DNA of 64,000 bases from Lichenostomus cassidix (lineage: Eukaryota; Chordata; Aves; Passeriformes; Meliphagidae), in contig CM039211.1 in assembly GCA_008360975.2 (NCBI GenBank), positions 49,536,077 through 49,600,076 on the forward strand, written 5' to 3'. Every line of letters starts with the position of its first letter. The stretch's first letter is position 1. Shown here one piece after another: positions 1-15,800 of the stretch. A program made the position numbers and the translations under genes. The notes under the pieces are model-generated. The model saw only the letters and a list, made by a program, of their open reading frames with translations. It searched no databases and was not told the DNA's origin.

Positions 1-665
1 CTGGAACTACAAACCAGATGAGTTTCAACCTGAAGTACTCGATTTTTATCACAGCACAAATCAAAGACGATAAAATAAAATTATCTCATTTAGCTAATTT
101 ATAGCTATGAGATGAAAATGCACTCATTATATAGATGTGCCTTAATGAACAGCTATTTGTGTTTCTTACTGTTATCATCAGTGTGATGATCTAAAGTGAT
201 ATAACCCAACTTAATTCTCTCATCTGAAAGTACAAGATACAACATTCATACATAATTATAATATATACAAATGAACAATAAATCCAGGGTAGTTTCACGC
301 TTATTACAATTTATTTTAATGAGCAAGATCCCACACAAGGTCAGATAACAGGTCTCTAATGACATACCACTTTTGCAAACAGGACTGGATTTATCATTTT
401 GATGTATGAAAACTGAAGATAAAATTCCAGCAGACAGACAAAAGACAAATGGCCTTGAGCTTTTATGTCTTTGTTAGCTGCTGTTTCCTGTTTGGAGAAG
501 TGAAAATGTAAGGTGACATCAGTTTCAAAAATGCTAAACAGGACTCCTGATGCACTGAAGGGGTGTCAGTCTACTAGCCACAGTAAGTCAGCATAAATAT
601 TTTCTAGTATGTATCACAGAGATCTACCACAGCTGAGAATATTTAGATAAATTAAACTGTCTTAC
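1..665 (-). other. MRPS27: MRPS27 intron 10 (partial)
   Basis: AT-rich sequence beyond the exon 10 donor. I see no candidate for the last coding exon here, so it must lie left of the window. Confidence 0.85.
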
Positions 666-821
666 CTTGAATCTGCTGTAGTACTCAGGTGCTTTAGACT
701 GCTCTGTTTCTTCTGACTCTGCACATTGCGACCTCTGCTCTAATTTCCTGGCTTCTTCAGCAGATTCTGGATCAGGTTTGGCTTCAAGGACATTCTGTAA
801 AATGGTCTCCAGGGCATCAAT
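666..821 (-). CDS. MRPS27: MRPS27 coding exon 10 (last exon in window)
   Basis: 156 nt, phase 0 to phase 0. It encodes residues 277-328, an acidic linker rich in Glu (for example [11 protein letters not shown]) followed by [16 protein letters not shown], which matches the human EETEQSK segment. The acceptor is AATTGTTCAG and the donor is GTAAG. The C-terminal coiled segment is not in the window. Confidence 0.94.
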
Positions 822-3800
822 CTGAACAATTACATTTGTCATAGTTAGCACAGTCGGAAAATACAATCTAAGTAATACAACTGTCATGTATTCAAACAAC
901 TTCATGAATTTCCTTTTATTTTGAGATGACTTCTGTGTTTGCTAAACGGAAAATCAAATTCTAAAAGGAAGTCAGACATATTCTTGGAAGAATTTTGTAC
1001 TGTGGATCTTGGAGTGTGTGGCTCTTATTCAGTTATTGCATTGCTTTTTGGGCTCTACTACTGGATTTGTACAGAGATGCAGCATTAGTAAATAATCAGC
1101 AAGAACCTTCTCTTACAAGTTCTTAGTTGTTCTCTGAACAAACTAAAACGTACCTCTATAAAGAGAGCATTTCTAGGTATTACTAGCATTTACTATTTTT
1201 ACAGCATCAGTATGCAGATGGATAGGATCTTCAATGGACCTGTTGTACCAGAGATAGATACAGACTTGTTTCAACACAAGGATGTTCATCTACAATCCAA
1301 AAAGAAGATGAGGAGTTCCTTAATTTGTCTAGTGTTTGTAAACAGAAAAAATCACAAGTGTATTAAGCTGAGTTCTTCAGATTTGGAGTAAGAAAGATAC
1401 CTCCAAAACCACACATATGAAGAGGTAACTCAAAATGGCAGAAGTCGCCAATGTGACCTGTCTTGTACTGTCCAGTATCACAGAGAGAAGGTTCAGAAAA
1501 TAGAGCAATAGGTAGGAGTACCTGCTGAGCAGTGCCCTGGACTTTTGTCAGGGAAAACTGCAAGCTTAGTAAGTGACATGAGCAAAAAGGAGGCTCCAAT
1601 CATCAGGGACACCTTCAGGACAAAGTACCAAAAAGAGGAAGAGAGACCTCAGTGCTGTTTCTATGCTCCAGCCCATACAGTGGTGACATCTTAAGTTCCT
1701 CCTAAGCTGTCTGATTCCAGGATCAGCCTGACTCCCCACAGCACTCCTAAGCCCCAAGTCCCTTAGTGCTGCCCTCATAAATGGAGTGAATCTAGCCACC
1801 CTCCCTGAGTGAGGGCAGTACAAACCTTCTAGAAACCACTCTTCCAGCTTTTTGGACCAGTAACACTTAGGACATCACCTGAGAGCACAGAACACATGCA
1901 CTCAGGCAGGAGAGTAAGAAGATGTGATAGCTCATCCCCACTGCTAAGAAGTATGTCTCTGAGTGATTTCAAAGGCATCTTCCCATCCCCACAGACATGT
2001 GTTTCCTGTGACACAGATCCAGGTGTCTCTAAAGGGAGGGCAAGGCTTAGTAAACATACTTAAATGGTCTGTGGCAGTAACACACACTCATTGCCAAGGA
2101 CACGCCAGTAGACATTATCACTGCCTCATCAACTGAAGCAGTGATTCTGTTCTAAACATTAATTTTCCTGTCTTGCAAATGCCTCCGAAGTTTGCAGGGC
2201 ATCTTTTCATTAATAAGGCACAGAATTCACAGGTTTTACTGCAGCTATTCTCATATGAAATTCTCCTTGTTCAGTGGGTTATAGCCTTTGTACTTACAGC
2301 CTCTTTACAGATTTTGATGTCCCCTGACAACGAAGCCACATTTTCCATCACTTGCAAGGCTCTATTCAAATATCCAGGTGTCCACATCAGTGGCATTAGA
2401 TTGTATACAGCTCTTAGTCCTTTAGTCAACTCCACCTTCCCTGTGATAAAAACACACTTCATTGTTAGAGCTTCAACATCCGAGTCTTAATGGAACTAGC
2501 ATCAGTTGGCTCTGGTTTCTAGAAGTCACAGCAAGTGTTTTGGTTTCTGTGGTAAAAACAATACACTGCGACAAAGTTGCTCTGACAGAACTTCCACTAC
2601 TTTATTTAAGGTGCCCTCTTTTTGCTCAACTTCATGTTTTTATGTGCACGTTTCTGGTACTTCCCCATTCCCCCTCATCTCCTCTGATCTACCAGCTCAG
2701 AGAAGGATGTCTGATGATCTCAGACGAGTGTCTCATTAGCTTTCAGCTGACTGTGGAGCATGTGTGCACTAAATCTGATTCTCTGGATTTACCTCGGTGG
2801 CCTCTAGGTCTTACTCACATATTACTGCCCAAGTTATGGCTAAGTACACAGCTTAGTACCCCTGCTTCTGCTAGGGCTTCCTCAGAGAAAACACGCTACA
2901 CATGCCAAGAAGTAAATTTTGGTTCTTGATCTAAGACAATCTGTGCAACAAGTTGTTAATTGATTTTAGCAGGACTGGTAATGTACTGCACCACTTACAA
3001 CATGGCTTTTCTTCTCACAGTAATTACTAGAGAACCTGGAACTCCTGCATAATAGGGGAAAGGCACATCACATTGTACCTGATGCAATTTACAGTGATTG
3101 TCACTCTTAGGTTTTGATTCTGTCATTGTCAACAGAAAATACCACTTCAAGTGCAGCTTATAGGAGTTATGTCCAAGCTCTCAATCCAATTTGCACTCTG
3201 GCTACAATGACACAAAACTATGAAGAACACCTTCTTTAGACAGAAGAGAACAGTTTAGATAAAGCAAGGTAATGAGTGCACAGACAAAGCCTATGGACTG
3301 TGGCTAAATTAAAATAGCTGATGTGGTCGAGGCCACTCTGTGCTCGTAGACATCTTTCACTCTCTCAGAGGTCAGCTCCATTAGTGTTGGCAAGACTTTG
3401 GAATACGTGACATAACAGCAAATAGCTTCTGATCTACTGAATGTCAATGTCATGGAACAAGCACTACTGTTCACAGACAACAGTGAAGTGCGTTTTTGAA
3501 ATACAGCCACTACTCCACCAATCTCTATGACATTTAAAACTCTCCAAACTGAATGCCAACTGGACAGAAAAGTCCCTATTTGTATCAGTATCTCCACTGG
3601 ATTACAAACTACAGCACTATGAAAAATCCTGCTTTCAAATTAATTTTCACATTTATCCCCCTTCTTGACTGAAAATGAGTTTTTGTTTCACAGTCATGAT
3701 AAATGTTAATCAGCAATCTAACTCTGCCACCACACATCATACTTTAAGGTGACATTTTAAGACCAAATTCATTTTTTATTACCCTTAATAATGCAGTAAT

Positions 3801-6800
3801 GGAACAAAAATTTACAATAAATTGTTAATTATTTACTTACTTTCTAGTAAATAATCATTTTGTGGAGAAGAACAAAATCTATCTGCACTATATTCCACTA
3901 AAGATTTAGAGGAAATTCAAGAATGGCTTGCCCATTTCCCTTCCTTTCAATTCTGAGTATACTCTGATCTAACTTCTCTTTAATATTATATAGCAAGTTA
4001 TTAGCAGTGAAGACTTCTTAAGAGATACAGGATAAAGGCACTGCTATCTGCTGTTCACAATCCAATCATTCACTTTGCAGTAACCAGTAAAATTTCTAAA
4101 CATTTTGATTGTGCCCTCCCATCTTCCTAAGGTTTAAAGATTATTTTAAGATACTCACTAACCAGAAGAAGAGTCTATTGTCCACAGCCTTAAATTTGTG
4201 GCATGGAAATCTGTACTTTCAGGGTATTTTGGTGAACCAACAAACCAATCCCACTGTTATTTAAGAATATCTTCTTTCTTTCAGCATCTAACCCAAACCT
4301 GCAGGGAGCCCTGAAGCTGGTTCTGAAGGTATCTGATGAAAGGCATACTATTCAAATCAGTTCTACCCTCCAGGCTCACAAAACAGGTTCACTTGTAACT
4401 CTGAAATTGTCCTTCCACTATTTATCTTTTTTTCCTTTGCCTTCTCCTTGATTACATTTTAATAAAGCAAAGATGCCAATTTAATTCAGTCACTGAAGAT
4501 GAGAGAAAATTTGACAATAAGGGAGGTAAAACTTACCAAGGAATGCATAGCCATACAGCTGGGAGCTAAAACCCACAGTGTTACTTTGCTTTAGACCCGT
4601 AAGCAACAGTGATGCTCCAAGATTTCTCTCTTCTTCCCACTGTAAATAATGTATAAGCTAAGTAAGTGTTCCTTAACAAACACAAACATAAAATGGCAGC
4701 AAAGACATCATGCATGGCTTACATCACATCTCAGCAACACAGTAAAGGATCATTAAACATGCCCAGTGTTCAGTTACAGTATGTCTGTCCTGAGGAACAT
4801 TATGAATTGTACTGAGAAACAACTCTCTTTCCAGAAGACTGTAAAATGTGAGTCATTGAAATTTTGCATGGAAGTTATTTAATCAGTGCAGTTCCTCTAG
4901 GACAGAAGGTTACACTGATTTATACTGGTCAAGCTCTGTCTCTGTCCTGTATGTCCTACCACTTGGTTCAGGTTCACACTGCTGAAGAAAAACATCACCT
5001 GGTTTCTGTACTACAGCAGCCTTTTCTTTAAAGTATGTGGCAAGATACATGCTCCACTATCCCTCACTACAACAGGAAAATGCTGAGAGATGAATATGCA
5101 GATAATGGCTACTTTGAGTCCAAAATCTGCTCTGGGAAAAGAACATACGCATCTCATCAAGACCCCTCTACACCACCGGATTAAAAGTACAGCTGTCTTA
5201 CCAGCTAGAGAGATGTACCAACTGTCTGAGCCAGACCACCACTGATGGCTAAAGAAGGGCACCCTATCAGTAACTGCATTATAATCACAAGAGTAATGTG
5301 AATATTGCTTAGCTGTGGGATAGTAAAATATGTTTTTCATGGCCAGAGGAGCACAAACAGCAAGTATAAATGTCTCTTCACTAAAAGTGAAAGGAGGTTA
5401 GCAACTTCTGTGGCTGAAAAAATGATGAAAAGAAAGCTATAAAAAGTCACAGATTAGAGGACATCAGGCCCTCTTAACACACACTTTTTGTGACAGCACA
5501 TGTCAGTGTCTTGTTGATTACCTTATGACCTGAAAGAAATATTCCTGGTGAAGGGAAAAAGCTTTCTGAAAGAAACTCTGAAGCACATTGAGTCTTAAAA
5601 GACACAGAAGTTTTACTTTTTAATTTAACACACTATCCAGAGATGCCTTTTAAAGGCACGACCTTTTTTGTATGTCCATTCAGGTGATACAAGAATTTGC
5701 ATGTTACCATCTGACACAAAATACTACTACCTGATAGCCAAGCAAGGAATTTGCCCAACTCAGAAAAAGGATATAAGGGAACAGGGCTGTTTAGTGCTGA
5801 ATTCAGCACTCCAGGTGAATGTTGCAAAAATATCAGATGCAACTGGAAAAACAGGGCTTTTAGTGATCAAGGTGCTTATGGGAGCTACCACGTTTAGGTC
5901 CAGGAGCTAGACTGACTGCAAAAAGTTTAATGTCATCACCTTTGTAGTGGAAAGCAGAAATCATATGGGCTGTTTGCAACAGTCAAGGAGGAAACTTTCT
6001 GGAGAGAGCCAAGACCAGTGAGGCTTTCAGTGGTGTGTACTATGGAAGAGAAATAGAAGCTTTCTATCATCACACTTCTGCTATACACACTGAAGACTAA
6101 TACAGACAGATTGCTCAGGATTTAATTCTCAAAGCTAAAAATCATTTTATCGAGCTGCTGGACCCCAAGCTAGAATTAAGGACCTAACTGCAACAGGTCA
6201 CTGGCTGACCTCTCTCACACCTTGGGAAAAGAGAATGGGATTTCTGGAGCAGACAAGCAGTTCTCCTTACTATGTCTATCCCTACCTCTTAAATCAAACA
6301 GAAAACTGGTGCTGAGCATTATGAGGTGTTGAATGGTACTCTGAATGGTATATACAAATAAAAATATAATTTCATTGCTGTCTTTGAAGGGCTTACTTCA
6401 AAATACCTATTGTGTAAGTCACAGCTATATAAATAAGCTTACAGGTGTCTTACGTTCGCACAACCGTTGCCTGCACATTCAGCTTTCATGAAACACCACA
6501 TGTACTGACAAATGCTTATCTCTGCAGTAAGGATGTGCAAACATGGACAAACACAATGGAAAAATGTGATTTCCACCCCTTTGCTTTTCACACACAAGTG
6601 ACTAAGGATACGTGATTTCTAGGGAATGAAGAGAACATCCAAGAGGGTAAATGTATTAAATGCGTATTTCTTTTCTTTGGTGAAAACTGAAATTACAACC
6701 CAGTTGGGTAAAACATGAAGGCATCTGTAAAAGGTATTTTGAAGGATTCTTCATGTAAGACAGATGGAGACTTCAAGCATTTTCGTTGTAATAGACAACA

Positions 6801-9800
6801 TGCTATTGAAGGCTTGCACCAAACTACATGAAAAATAGCCTCCTACAGTGATCATGGCAGAGCCCTTTACTGACTGAGCATCTTCTGCAAAAGCAGAATA
6901 ATGCCACTTATAAGACCCTGAACTGTCATTCTTAAGCAAGCAAGCAAGCAAGCTGTAAAAAATAAACCCCTAATCCTTGAAGATGGGAATTGAATTTTAA
7001 TTTTAAAACAAACATGTATAAGAAGCAATACACCCAAAGCCAAATGAGATACTAAAACATACCTAGTTAAAATGCTGTATAATTCTGCAACATCACCATT
7101 ATCAAGCTCTAATAGTAAGCAACACTCAGCTTAACAGGGTCCTATAAAATAAGTGACACAGGATTTTTCATGGCAATTTCTTTTTTACAGAGTCTGCTTT
7201 GAACTGAAGTATCCTTCAATTCATATCCTTCAAATGGGCACACATTACACTCCAAAACACCCTTCCTTTCAGAGAAAGGAGAAAAAAGGGATTACAAGTG
7301 ATCTGATCGTTTCCGTACTTTGTTGTTTCTCTTGTCCTTTCTTTCTTCCGCAGTTGCAAAAATAATGAGAAAATTGAGGGTTTTTTCCCCCCAGGTAAAC
7401 TTAGGGGAAATAAAATATATTCATGATTGAATGGTCCCCTGACTGCACCACAACACTGGAAGCAAAGGTTCTGTGTATCACTTTGGGTGTGGTCAGCTTA
7501 CCGTATGTTCAGACTTGGTTGCCAGGTACTGATATAAAACATACAGGGAGAGAAGCTGCGTTGATAACTCGTCGAAACTTTCTTGGAGCATGATCTCTGT
7601 TACTACTGACATAGCATCTACGGAGGAGAACAATACATAATCAGCATAGCTCCCAATACATACCTCCCTTTCAACATCCACTCATATTCACTGATGCTTT
7701 ATTGCTGTAGTATGCTTTGAAATAGGTAGGGAGAATGTTAAATGTTTTTTACAACTAGAATACACCTACAGAATTAGTCTTATTCATTTGGTTTGCTCAA
7801 ACACATTGCAAAAAGGAAGAATGGCTTGAACAGCATGAAACTACAGCCAAGGAGCTCTCAAAATCATCTTAGCTCTGCACTCTTCAATTCGCTCTTCTTT
7901 CCTCAGGTTTTCAAATAACATTAAAAAATATTTAAAAATTATTTCTTTGTTCTTATTTCTTTGTTCTTTCTTTGTTGATTACAAACAAGAGAAGACTGGC
8001 TTAACTTCACTAGCCTTAGGGTGACAGCACAGTAGAAAGGAGCAGAAATATTGTCACAGATCACCCACAGCAGTCTCTGTATTCAGCAAACAAGGCTCTG
8101 GAGGAGCTCTACAGGGAGTTTCAGTGAGACTCCATGTCAGGAAGGACAGCTTGTTAAACAAAAGGCCTTCAGCTTCACATGGAAAAGCAATGCAGGCAAA
8201 TAAAGGGGGAATTCAAAGACGAATCAAAATAAAATAAATACATGTATTAATTTGTCATTTAGCAAAATCTTTCTGTTCCTTTCACTTATAAGAGCTTTTT
8301 GCAAAAGAAAACTTACTGCAATTCTACAGTACTAGAAAACCTGAAGTGAAATTAGAATCTTAAATATCTGCCAACATACATGAGAGGATTACTCATCCAA
8401 ACACTTAAACAGTCAATAAGGAAAGGTAGCCCCAAACTGGCAATTCAGCATAGCTGGCTTGCTCCAGTGAAACACAGAATGCCTACACAAACAGTTTAGA
8501 TATATAGCTTTTTGAACAGCTAAATGTATGCAAGATGAATACCAACACATATTTTGATTCTGGTAACACTCTAATTAATTGTCACTAATAATTCCTATGA
8601 TGTCATTAGCACATACGTCAGACTTGTAACTGAAGAAGATGGTTAACTCTTGGAACAGGATTAATAACAGCAGAAACTGTGAATCACACAAGAGTCAAAA
8701 CTGTAAAATTAATAAAATCTCAACAGAAACAAGACATAAACACACAGAAAAATAGTTTAAAGGAACATGAAGTTGTGTCTTATGATAACTTCAGAAAAAA
8801 TATGGCTAAAAATTTTTAATTAAAATAAAAGCTCTATAAAGCTCTAAATAAGTATAAGAGCATACAACTAAGGATGCAGTATTGGTATGTATTTTCTTAC
8901 CTTCGTATTTCTTCTGCTTTATAAAGCAATCCAACAAAATATTGAATGTAAAATTATCTGGAAAAATTCCATACTGAACCTGAAGGAGGAAAGTAAGTTC
9001 AGTGTGAAAATGTGCTGTTTAAATCTTCCCAAGCACAGTGCAGCAGAGACCAGGAAGAGCAGAACCACAGCACTGCATACTGCTGCAATGTACAGTCAAG
9101 CAACACAAGAGATTAGCATGGCTCCTGCGACGTAGGCCCTCCAACTTCTGATGAACTGGATTTGTATGGCATTTTATCTGAGCCTTTGCGACCAGGAGGG
9201 GCATTACCTATCATGTTTTTATGCCTCCCCATCACCCCGCATGTTCCAGACACCAACACTGTTTAAAACCAAAAAGCTTCCTGAGAAAAAGCAGGATTTA
9301 AAAGCTGCAAAAAGGCTACAGCTAAAATTCAAGTGCAACAGTAATTTTTTTATTTCTAAACAAAGAAATCTGAACTACAAACCACAGTCTATACAACCTG
9401 GCCACAACAGGAATTCCTGTCAAGCCACATTTGAATCAAAAAGCTAGTCAAATATATTCATGGCTTTTCCTTGTAAAACTTACCTTGTTTTGTATTGTGT
9501 ATAAGGCTTTATCTTGAGCACCATACTTTAAACACTGTCTGATCCAGCTGTGAATGGTCCAGTCTCTCAAGTACCAGGAATTTGGGCTATGCCGAAACCT
9601 AAAGATGATAAAATAGTTAAGGTGACAATATGACTCTACTATCACAGAAACAAATTCTGTAATCAATAAACTATCCATTTCAAAACCTCACCATTCATGA
9701 ACTCAGATATAAATTTCTCCCTGCTTGACTTTGCACTCAATCACTGCTCCCTAAAGAGCTCCAGATAGCCCTTTCAAGTGAGAAACAAAAATTTTACACA

Positions 9801-12800
9801 TTAATAGTATGTACAGAAGGGAATCTGACCTTTTCACAAATGGATTATAGTTAAACTTCTCACTTTCCAGAAAGCCTACTACTTTTCTCCTGAAAAAATG
9901 AATATCAAAAAATAACAGTTTGGTATAATTATGAAGGCCAACTGAGACTGGTACAAGTGCCACAGTGTTATTTAACCTTGTCCTTTCAATTAGGTAACAT
10001 TGTATTATACAACACTTCGATGTATAATATTGTTGGTGTTGTCAAAGAGATACGATAACATCTGCAAGTATCATCAGAATTACATCAAAATATAACTGAG
10101 CCTGAAACTTTGGAGCTTATGTGATATAGTGTCTTCTACTCTCTCTACATCATGCCTCACTTCACCACTTAAGAATTCATTATGCCTCAGCACAGGTCAT
10201 CCCTGGGCTGCTACACGCTCCATTTGCCTTAGAAATGCTTCATCAGTGAGGCATACCTCATGCACGGGGAAACTCTGCTGGAGAGACCTTCCCTGCCCCT
10301 CTGCACTGGTTTAACCTGTTCTGAGACAGACCATGGCATGGCTTCAGCAGGCTTCCAAGTCAACCCACTCCATGGCTCAACCAATTTTTACAATGGAATA
10401 CTTTTAATTTCATTTTATCCTTATTCAGTCATATGAGCTTTGCTCCATATTCAAAGAAATGGTGACAAAAAGCACATGGAGCTTTAGCTTTGGCAAACAC
10501 TCAAACATCAGTTAAGAGTCCAGTGGTAGGAGTCCAGCTGCCTTGGTCCTGAGCTGAATTTCACACCCCCATATGAAGAGATGCATGCAATCTTTCTCAA
10601 TTCAAATGAAAACTGATCTCAGTCCCCCACACAGAAGTGACTGCCACTTTCTGTAAAGAACACTGATGACTGAGCTGGGCTCATGTGCAGATGCTTGCAG
10701 CCCCAAGCCAAGCTGCAGCACCATTTAGAGGCAGGGTTGACTCTTCCATCTGAGTGAGCATGTTTTCCAGAACGTTTATCAGATTAACGTGGCCACCAAC
10801 CCTCTTTCCCCCTCAGTAAATCTCTTGTCTATCACCAAGGGCTACACAGATGACCAAGCCTGGAAAAGTACTGCAGCCTAGAGAGCCTTCAGAAAGAAGA
10901 TGACATCCATGCTACAAGTGAGCTACACAACTACAGAGTCTAAATATATATGCTTGTAAGTAGCACATGAATTCTGCCCATTAAATTAGAATTTAATAGA
11001 AAAATAAAAGCATGCTTTGAATATTAAATTACAAGCATCCATTCTGTTGCTATAATTCTTTCCATTTTCTTCCCTCTGGAGTTCAAATATCGGCAGTACC
11101 AACAATGTACATTTGCTTTCATTAAAGTCCTGTGTCATGGACAAATAATGCTTTCAGGAAGTTACAATTACTGGAATTTGGACTTAATCATATTTTGATG
11201 AAAAAATTATCTAATTGCTACAGACTCTTTCACCAGACATTCAAGAAGGGTCAAGCTGGAACACCCAGCAATAAAGCTGCCAATATTTTTAAAAATATTT
11301 CATTTTCATTATATGGTTAATATTGCTTCACAAGTGGAAAACAACAGACTTGTTTTTCAAAAAATATGACACTGATGCTCTCAAATATTTAGGTTTTCTA
11401 CTGACACAATCTTTGCAAAAGAATAACAAGTATTCAAAAAACAACAATAAAAAAACCCCAACCAGCTGTTTTTAATGCCTTTGAATATTCAATTTTTTGC
11501 AGAGCTGTATTTATTCTCTTGAATACACCACAGTGAGAGAGAGCACTCCAACACTTCCTGCATCTTGGGATTGCTACTGTTTACTGTAATGAAAGTGACT
11601 AGGTTTCAAAGTAAAATTGCACTTGGACAGCAGAAGGCCTAATAGGGATGCAATACAGTCTAGAAACAGAATGAAACCAATCCTCAATCAACACTCATTG
11701 CTGTAATCAATATGCACAAAATCCAGAGTCATGTTACAAAAACTTGTAAAAAGTCTGCACATCAGCTTTTATAGGGCTGCAACTGAATTGTGTGTGTGCA
11801 CATATGACAACCACAGGATTTTTCAGACGTAATTACTGTATGTATGTTACCATTAAGATCTTTATGCTGATCTTTATGCTCAGATCAGGTCTCGCCTGCC
11901 CTAGGTGCTATGCAAATGAAAAGTAAACAGCTTCTCAGCCAAGTAATTTTCTAGTTAATTCTAACAATTAATTACAAAGCAGTTGCATGGAATTGAAGGG
12001 AGGGGACTGGTGCATGAATGCAAGGTACATACATGTACAAGATCCCTCAAGTCTAGACACTTCCATTAATCCATAATATGGTAGGAGAATTGGAAGTGAA
12101 AGGGAACAACTACACTGCAATCTTGAATTGTTTCTGATCCATATAATGCTGGGATAAGCTCTGTTGTACTAGCTGAGAACAGGAACCAACAGAGTATCTG
12201 GTTTTTACAGTTAACCTAGACAAACTAACCAAATGTTGTGGCAGGCACTTGTATTCGAAATGGAATCAGGAAAAAGAGGAGGTTGCTCATCATTTTTATA
12301 AGCATTAACATCTTCCTCCTTCTCTTTGTCCACCAAACAGGATATAATTAAGCACGGCAATATGTTCAGGGACAGATGAAAGGACAGAAGGAAGTTAAAA
12401 CTACAGAAAAAAGAGGATTCAGAATGAATTAAATAAAGGAAGCCTCTAGCAACTGCTGTGTGTTTAATGGAAAGACCAGAAGGTTATCTTGCAAATGCCA
12501 TGTGCTGAAACTCATTTTTCTGAAAACTAATAAAAACCTGAGAAGCCCGAGATTCTTATAATGTGCTCAGAAAAGAAAAGAAGCAACTGCAACAGTATTA
12601 GGGAAGCTCTCTGTTGGCACACTTTAATGTTAATGGCTGAAGAATCAATATGGTCATCCTTCCAGTCACTGAACTGAGAACATCTGCCTCCACGGGGAAT
12701 AAAAAGAGAAATATCTGTAATACAAGGAGAGCCTGAAATATCAAGGTCATTGTGAATCTAGCAGCACACAACACAATACTCTAGAATTCTCTTTGTTGAC

Positions 12801-15800
12801 AAAAGCTGTTCAAATAATGCAGTCCAGAAACTTGATTTTCACTAACAGTTGCTTAATACTTGCAAAATGATTATAACTTGGAAGAAACACAGGAAGTGTA
12901 CAGCCTCAGTACAAGGCAACCAGAACAATTTTAGCCAAGCAAGTAGACTCTCTTGCTCACAAATAGGCCAGCACATTGGGCTAAGAATACACTGTCAGTT
13001 TACTGAGCTCCTGCATAAAGCCCTACTGCTCATTTTTTACAACAGTTTTGGGGTGCTCATGCTGTGTGAAAGAAACCAAACAGTAAAAAAGTTTAATAGA
13101 TGCTGAGAGTGCTTCATGGGGTGCTGTACTACTACAGCAAGCATGACTTATTTGCATCGGTGCTCCCACACACTGCAGAAAAGCTGAGCTCCTGCCCTAT
13201 TTATTTATTTCAAAGAGTCTTGCAATTTTGTTTGGTGCCATCAAGTGGTGATGCACTCTAGCGCTTCTTTCACACACCCGATCTTCTCAAGCAAAGTAAT
13301 ACAGCAAACCTGAGAGCTAACAGAACCACTCCTTGCTGGTCTGCATTCTTCTGGCTAGTTTTGGTAGAGGGGAGTTCATTGCTTTGGAGAAAGTCACAAA
13401 TGAGGAAGATGGTGAAGAAAAATTTGCTGGATTACAGAAGAGAAAGTGCTGTAGAAATATACCACGAAGAAGAGCTCTGCTCTGTTCTTCCTGGTAGTAT
13501 AGAGGGAAAGCCAGCTCAGCAGATTGGTTCCAATTCTTTGCTGATCAAAAGTTCCATTTTGTACTCTGTGGCTTTCCTAAGGGTCAGTCCAGTTCCTGGT
13601 ACTGCCAGAAACTATCCCTGTATAAGACGCTATTTTTTCTCCTCCCCCTTCTCCCCTGATCTGTGAAACAGAAAGAAGAGACCCTTCCATTCTCCAGCTT
13701 TACCTGACCCAATGAGAAAGGACCTTGTAATGATCCACACATCCTACACTTCTATCTCTCTTCTTTTAGAATTAGAGAGAAATATGGGTCTGCATGTTCA
13801 TATACTTTCATCAGAAAGGGTGAGTGCCAAGATTTCTTCTCATCCACTTAAAATTCTAAAAAGTCCCAAAGAAAAACGGAAGGAGACTTAAAATGAATAA
13901 ATATAGCAAGAAATATAACTGCAAACCAGGAAGAAGCTCTCTCAATGGAATGAATCCAAAGTAACTCTACATTTTACACAAATCATACAGGGCTGAGAAG
14001 TATCTTAGCAATGCCATGTTTTTTTCTTCCCAGGCACATTTTTTCAGCTACAGTGCATAATGATCAAATGGATTCCAGGCAGGCTTAGCTCGGAAACTCG
14101 AAGGCTGTCACCCAAAACTCTCCCTTTGTTTGTCATTTCAAGCCACAGGCCTAGGGGGAAATCATCTGCATTTTAAATGGACCCAGAGGCATTGCTCATA
14201 CATCAGTGTCAAAGAAAACAGTCCTGGAGAAAGAATTGTTATTGACAGAAATTTCCTTTTAAACTTTATTTTTCCATCTCTTCCTTGCCTTCCATTTTAG
14301 TCCTCACCTTTCTTTACATAAATCCTTAAAAAATTTCATGCATAAACATACCAGTCCTAAAGGAAATATCTCACATATTAACTGCCTACACTCAAAAACA
14401 GAGTGAACACTTCTGTGTTGAAATAAAAAACTCAAGTAGTATGTGTACCGTAAGAAATCGATTATCAAAAGAAGTGATAGGACAGGTTAAAAAATTAGAC
14501 AACTATAAGAGAGAATAGTCTAAGGTTGAGACAGAGTCTTACACAAGAAAAAACTTGGCTTGCAGACTCCCTGACAAAAACCCACACTCAGCCCCTATCA
14601 TATTTTAATTTTACTGACTTTTCCGTCTTTTATTTTGAATTAATTTGATTGTTTCCATGCTAAAATTAATTCTTCTAAGTTAGCTCTCTCCACTTCCATG
14701 TGAATTCGTATTTCATGCAGAGCATTTTTTTTCAAGACTTGCACAGAGCTCTTACACCACTGTTAAGAGTCCAGTGATGGCCCCAAAACCGACCTAAATG
14801 ATCCGATATGGAGAAACTATGATACAGAAGCACAGTCAAACATCAAGGCTGAACAGGAGACTTAAATGCTATTTTTAGTATCAGGTCTTGTTTCATGTAA
14901 TACCATATTCAGCTTTTATTTCTGTTCACTCCAATGTTACAAGTTCATCTTTTTCTTAATCTTTAAGCTTAGTAATAAGGCTAGATCTGGAAGAGGACAT
15001 ATTTTGGGTATAAGTACATACCACAGTTATTTAGGAATACTCAGGGTATCACCCAGGTAATCTCCCTCTTCCAACAACTGAAGAGATAAAAATTCACCAT
15101 ACAGTAGTTTCGGGTAGCTATTGCATTGCTCAAAACCACATTCATGCACAGAAAGCTTAGATTCACATAGTCTCTTTCTAACAATAAGTACCACATAGCT
15201 TTCACCATATAGTAGCTAGGATGTAGTTTTACCCTTTATAGACCTAGCTATTTTGACAGTTTTTAGTGCTGATTAACAAATCACAAGCTGAATTTCTGAT
15301 ACAACAAACATTTTTGCCCATTGTTGTCAGTCTCTTTTATCCCTAAATGCTTTTCCTCCTTTTAATGACTTTAAGGCACCTTTGTGAGTAAAATATACGG
15401 AACACGCCTTATTACATTAAAGGAAAAACAGTATCATCAAAGAGTTGCAAAATCCTGGATCAATTTTAAAAATTTCAAAGTAATGTATGAATGGACAAGC
15501 AGTTTACAGCAGCATGAAATAAATGCTTTGCTTAAACATGAATAGATATAAGAGCCATCACAAAAGAAATAGCATTACAACAGATAAGGAGGTTATGCCA
15601 AAGTTTGAAGCAATTTATTGGTATTCCTGGTACTGCAATAGTTTAAACAACTACTGGTGTTCCTGAAAAAGACATGAATTAATTATCAGCCCTTCCATCC
15701 AGAGGCAGTCAAATAACAGAACTGCAGTGGATCTGCTCTTCCAACCTCCTGCCACCAGGTTACACCAAGCAGCCTTGAACCCCTCTAAAAACATTTGCAA

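Noticed and set aside
2173..2929. Plus-strand open frames overlapping MRPS27 exon 9
   Set aside because: Shadow of the real minus-strand exon and its intron; no domain and no splice signals.
13238..13262. CTCF-like GCCATCAAGTGGTGATG
   Set aside because: Two mismatches at key core positions; too weak to list.
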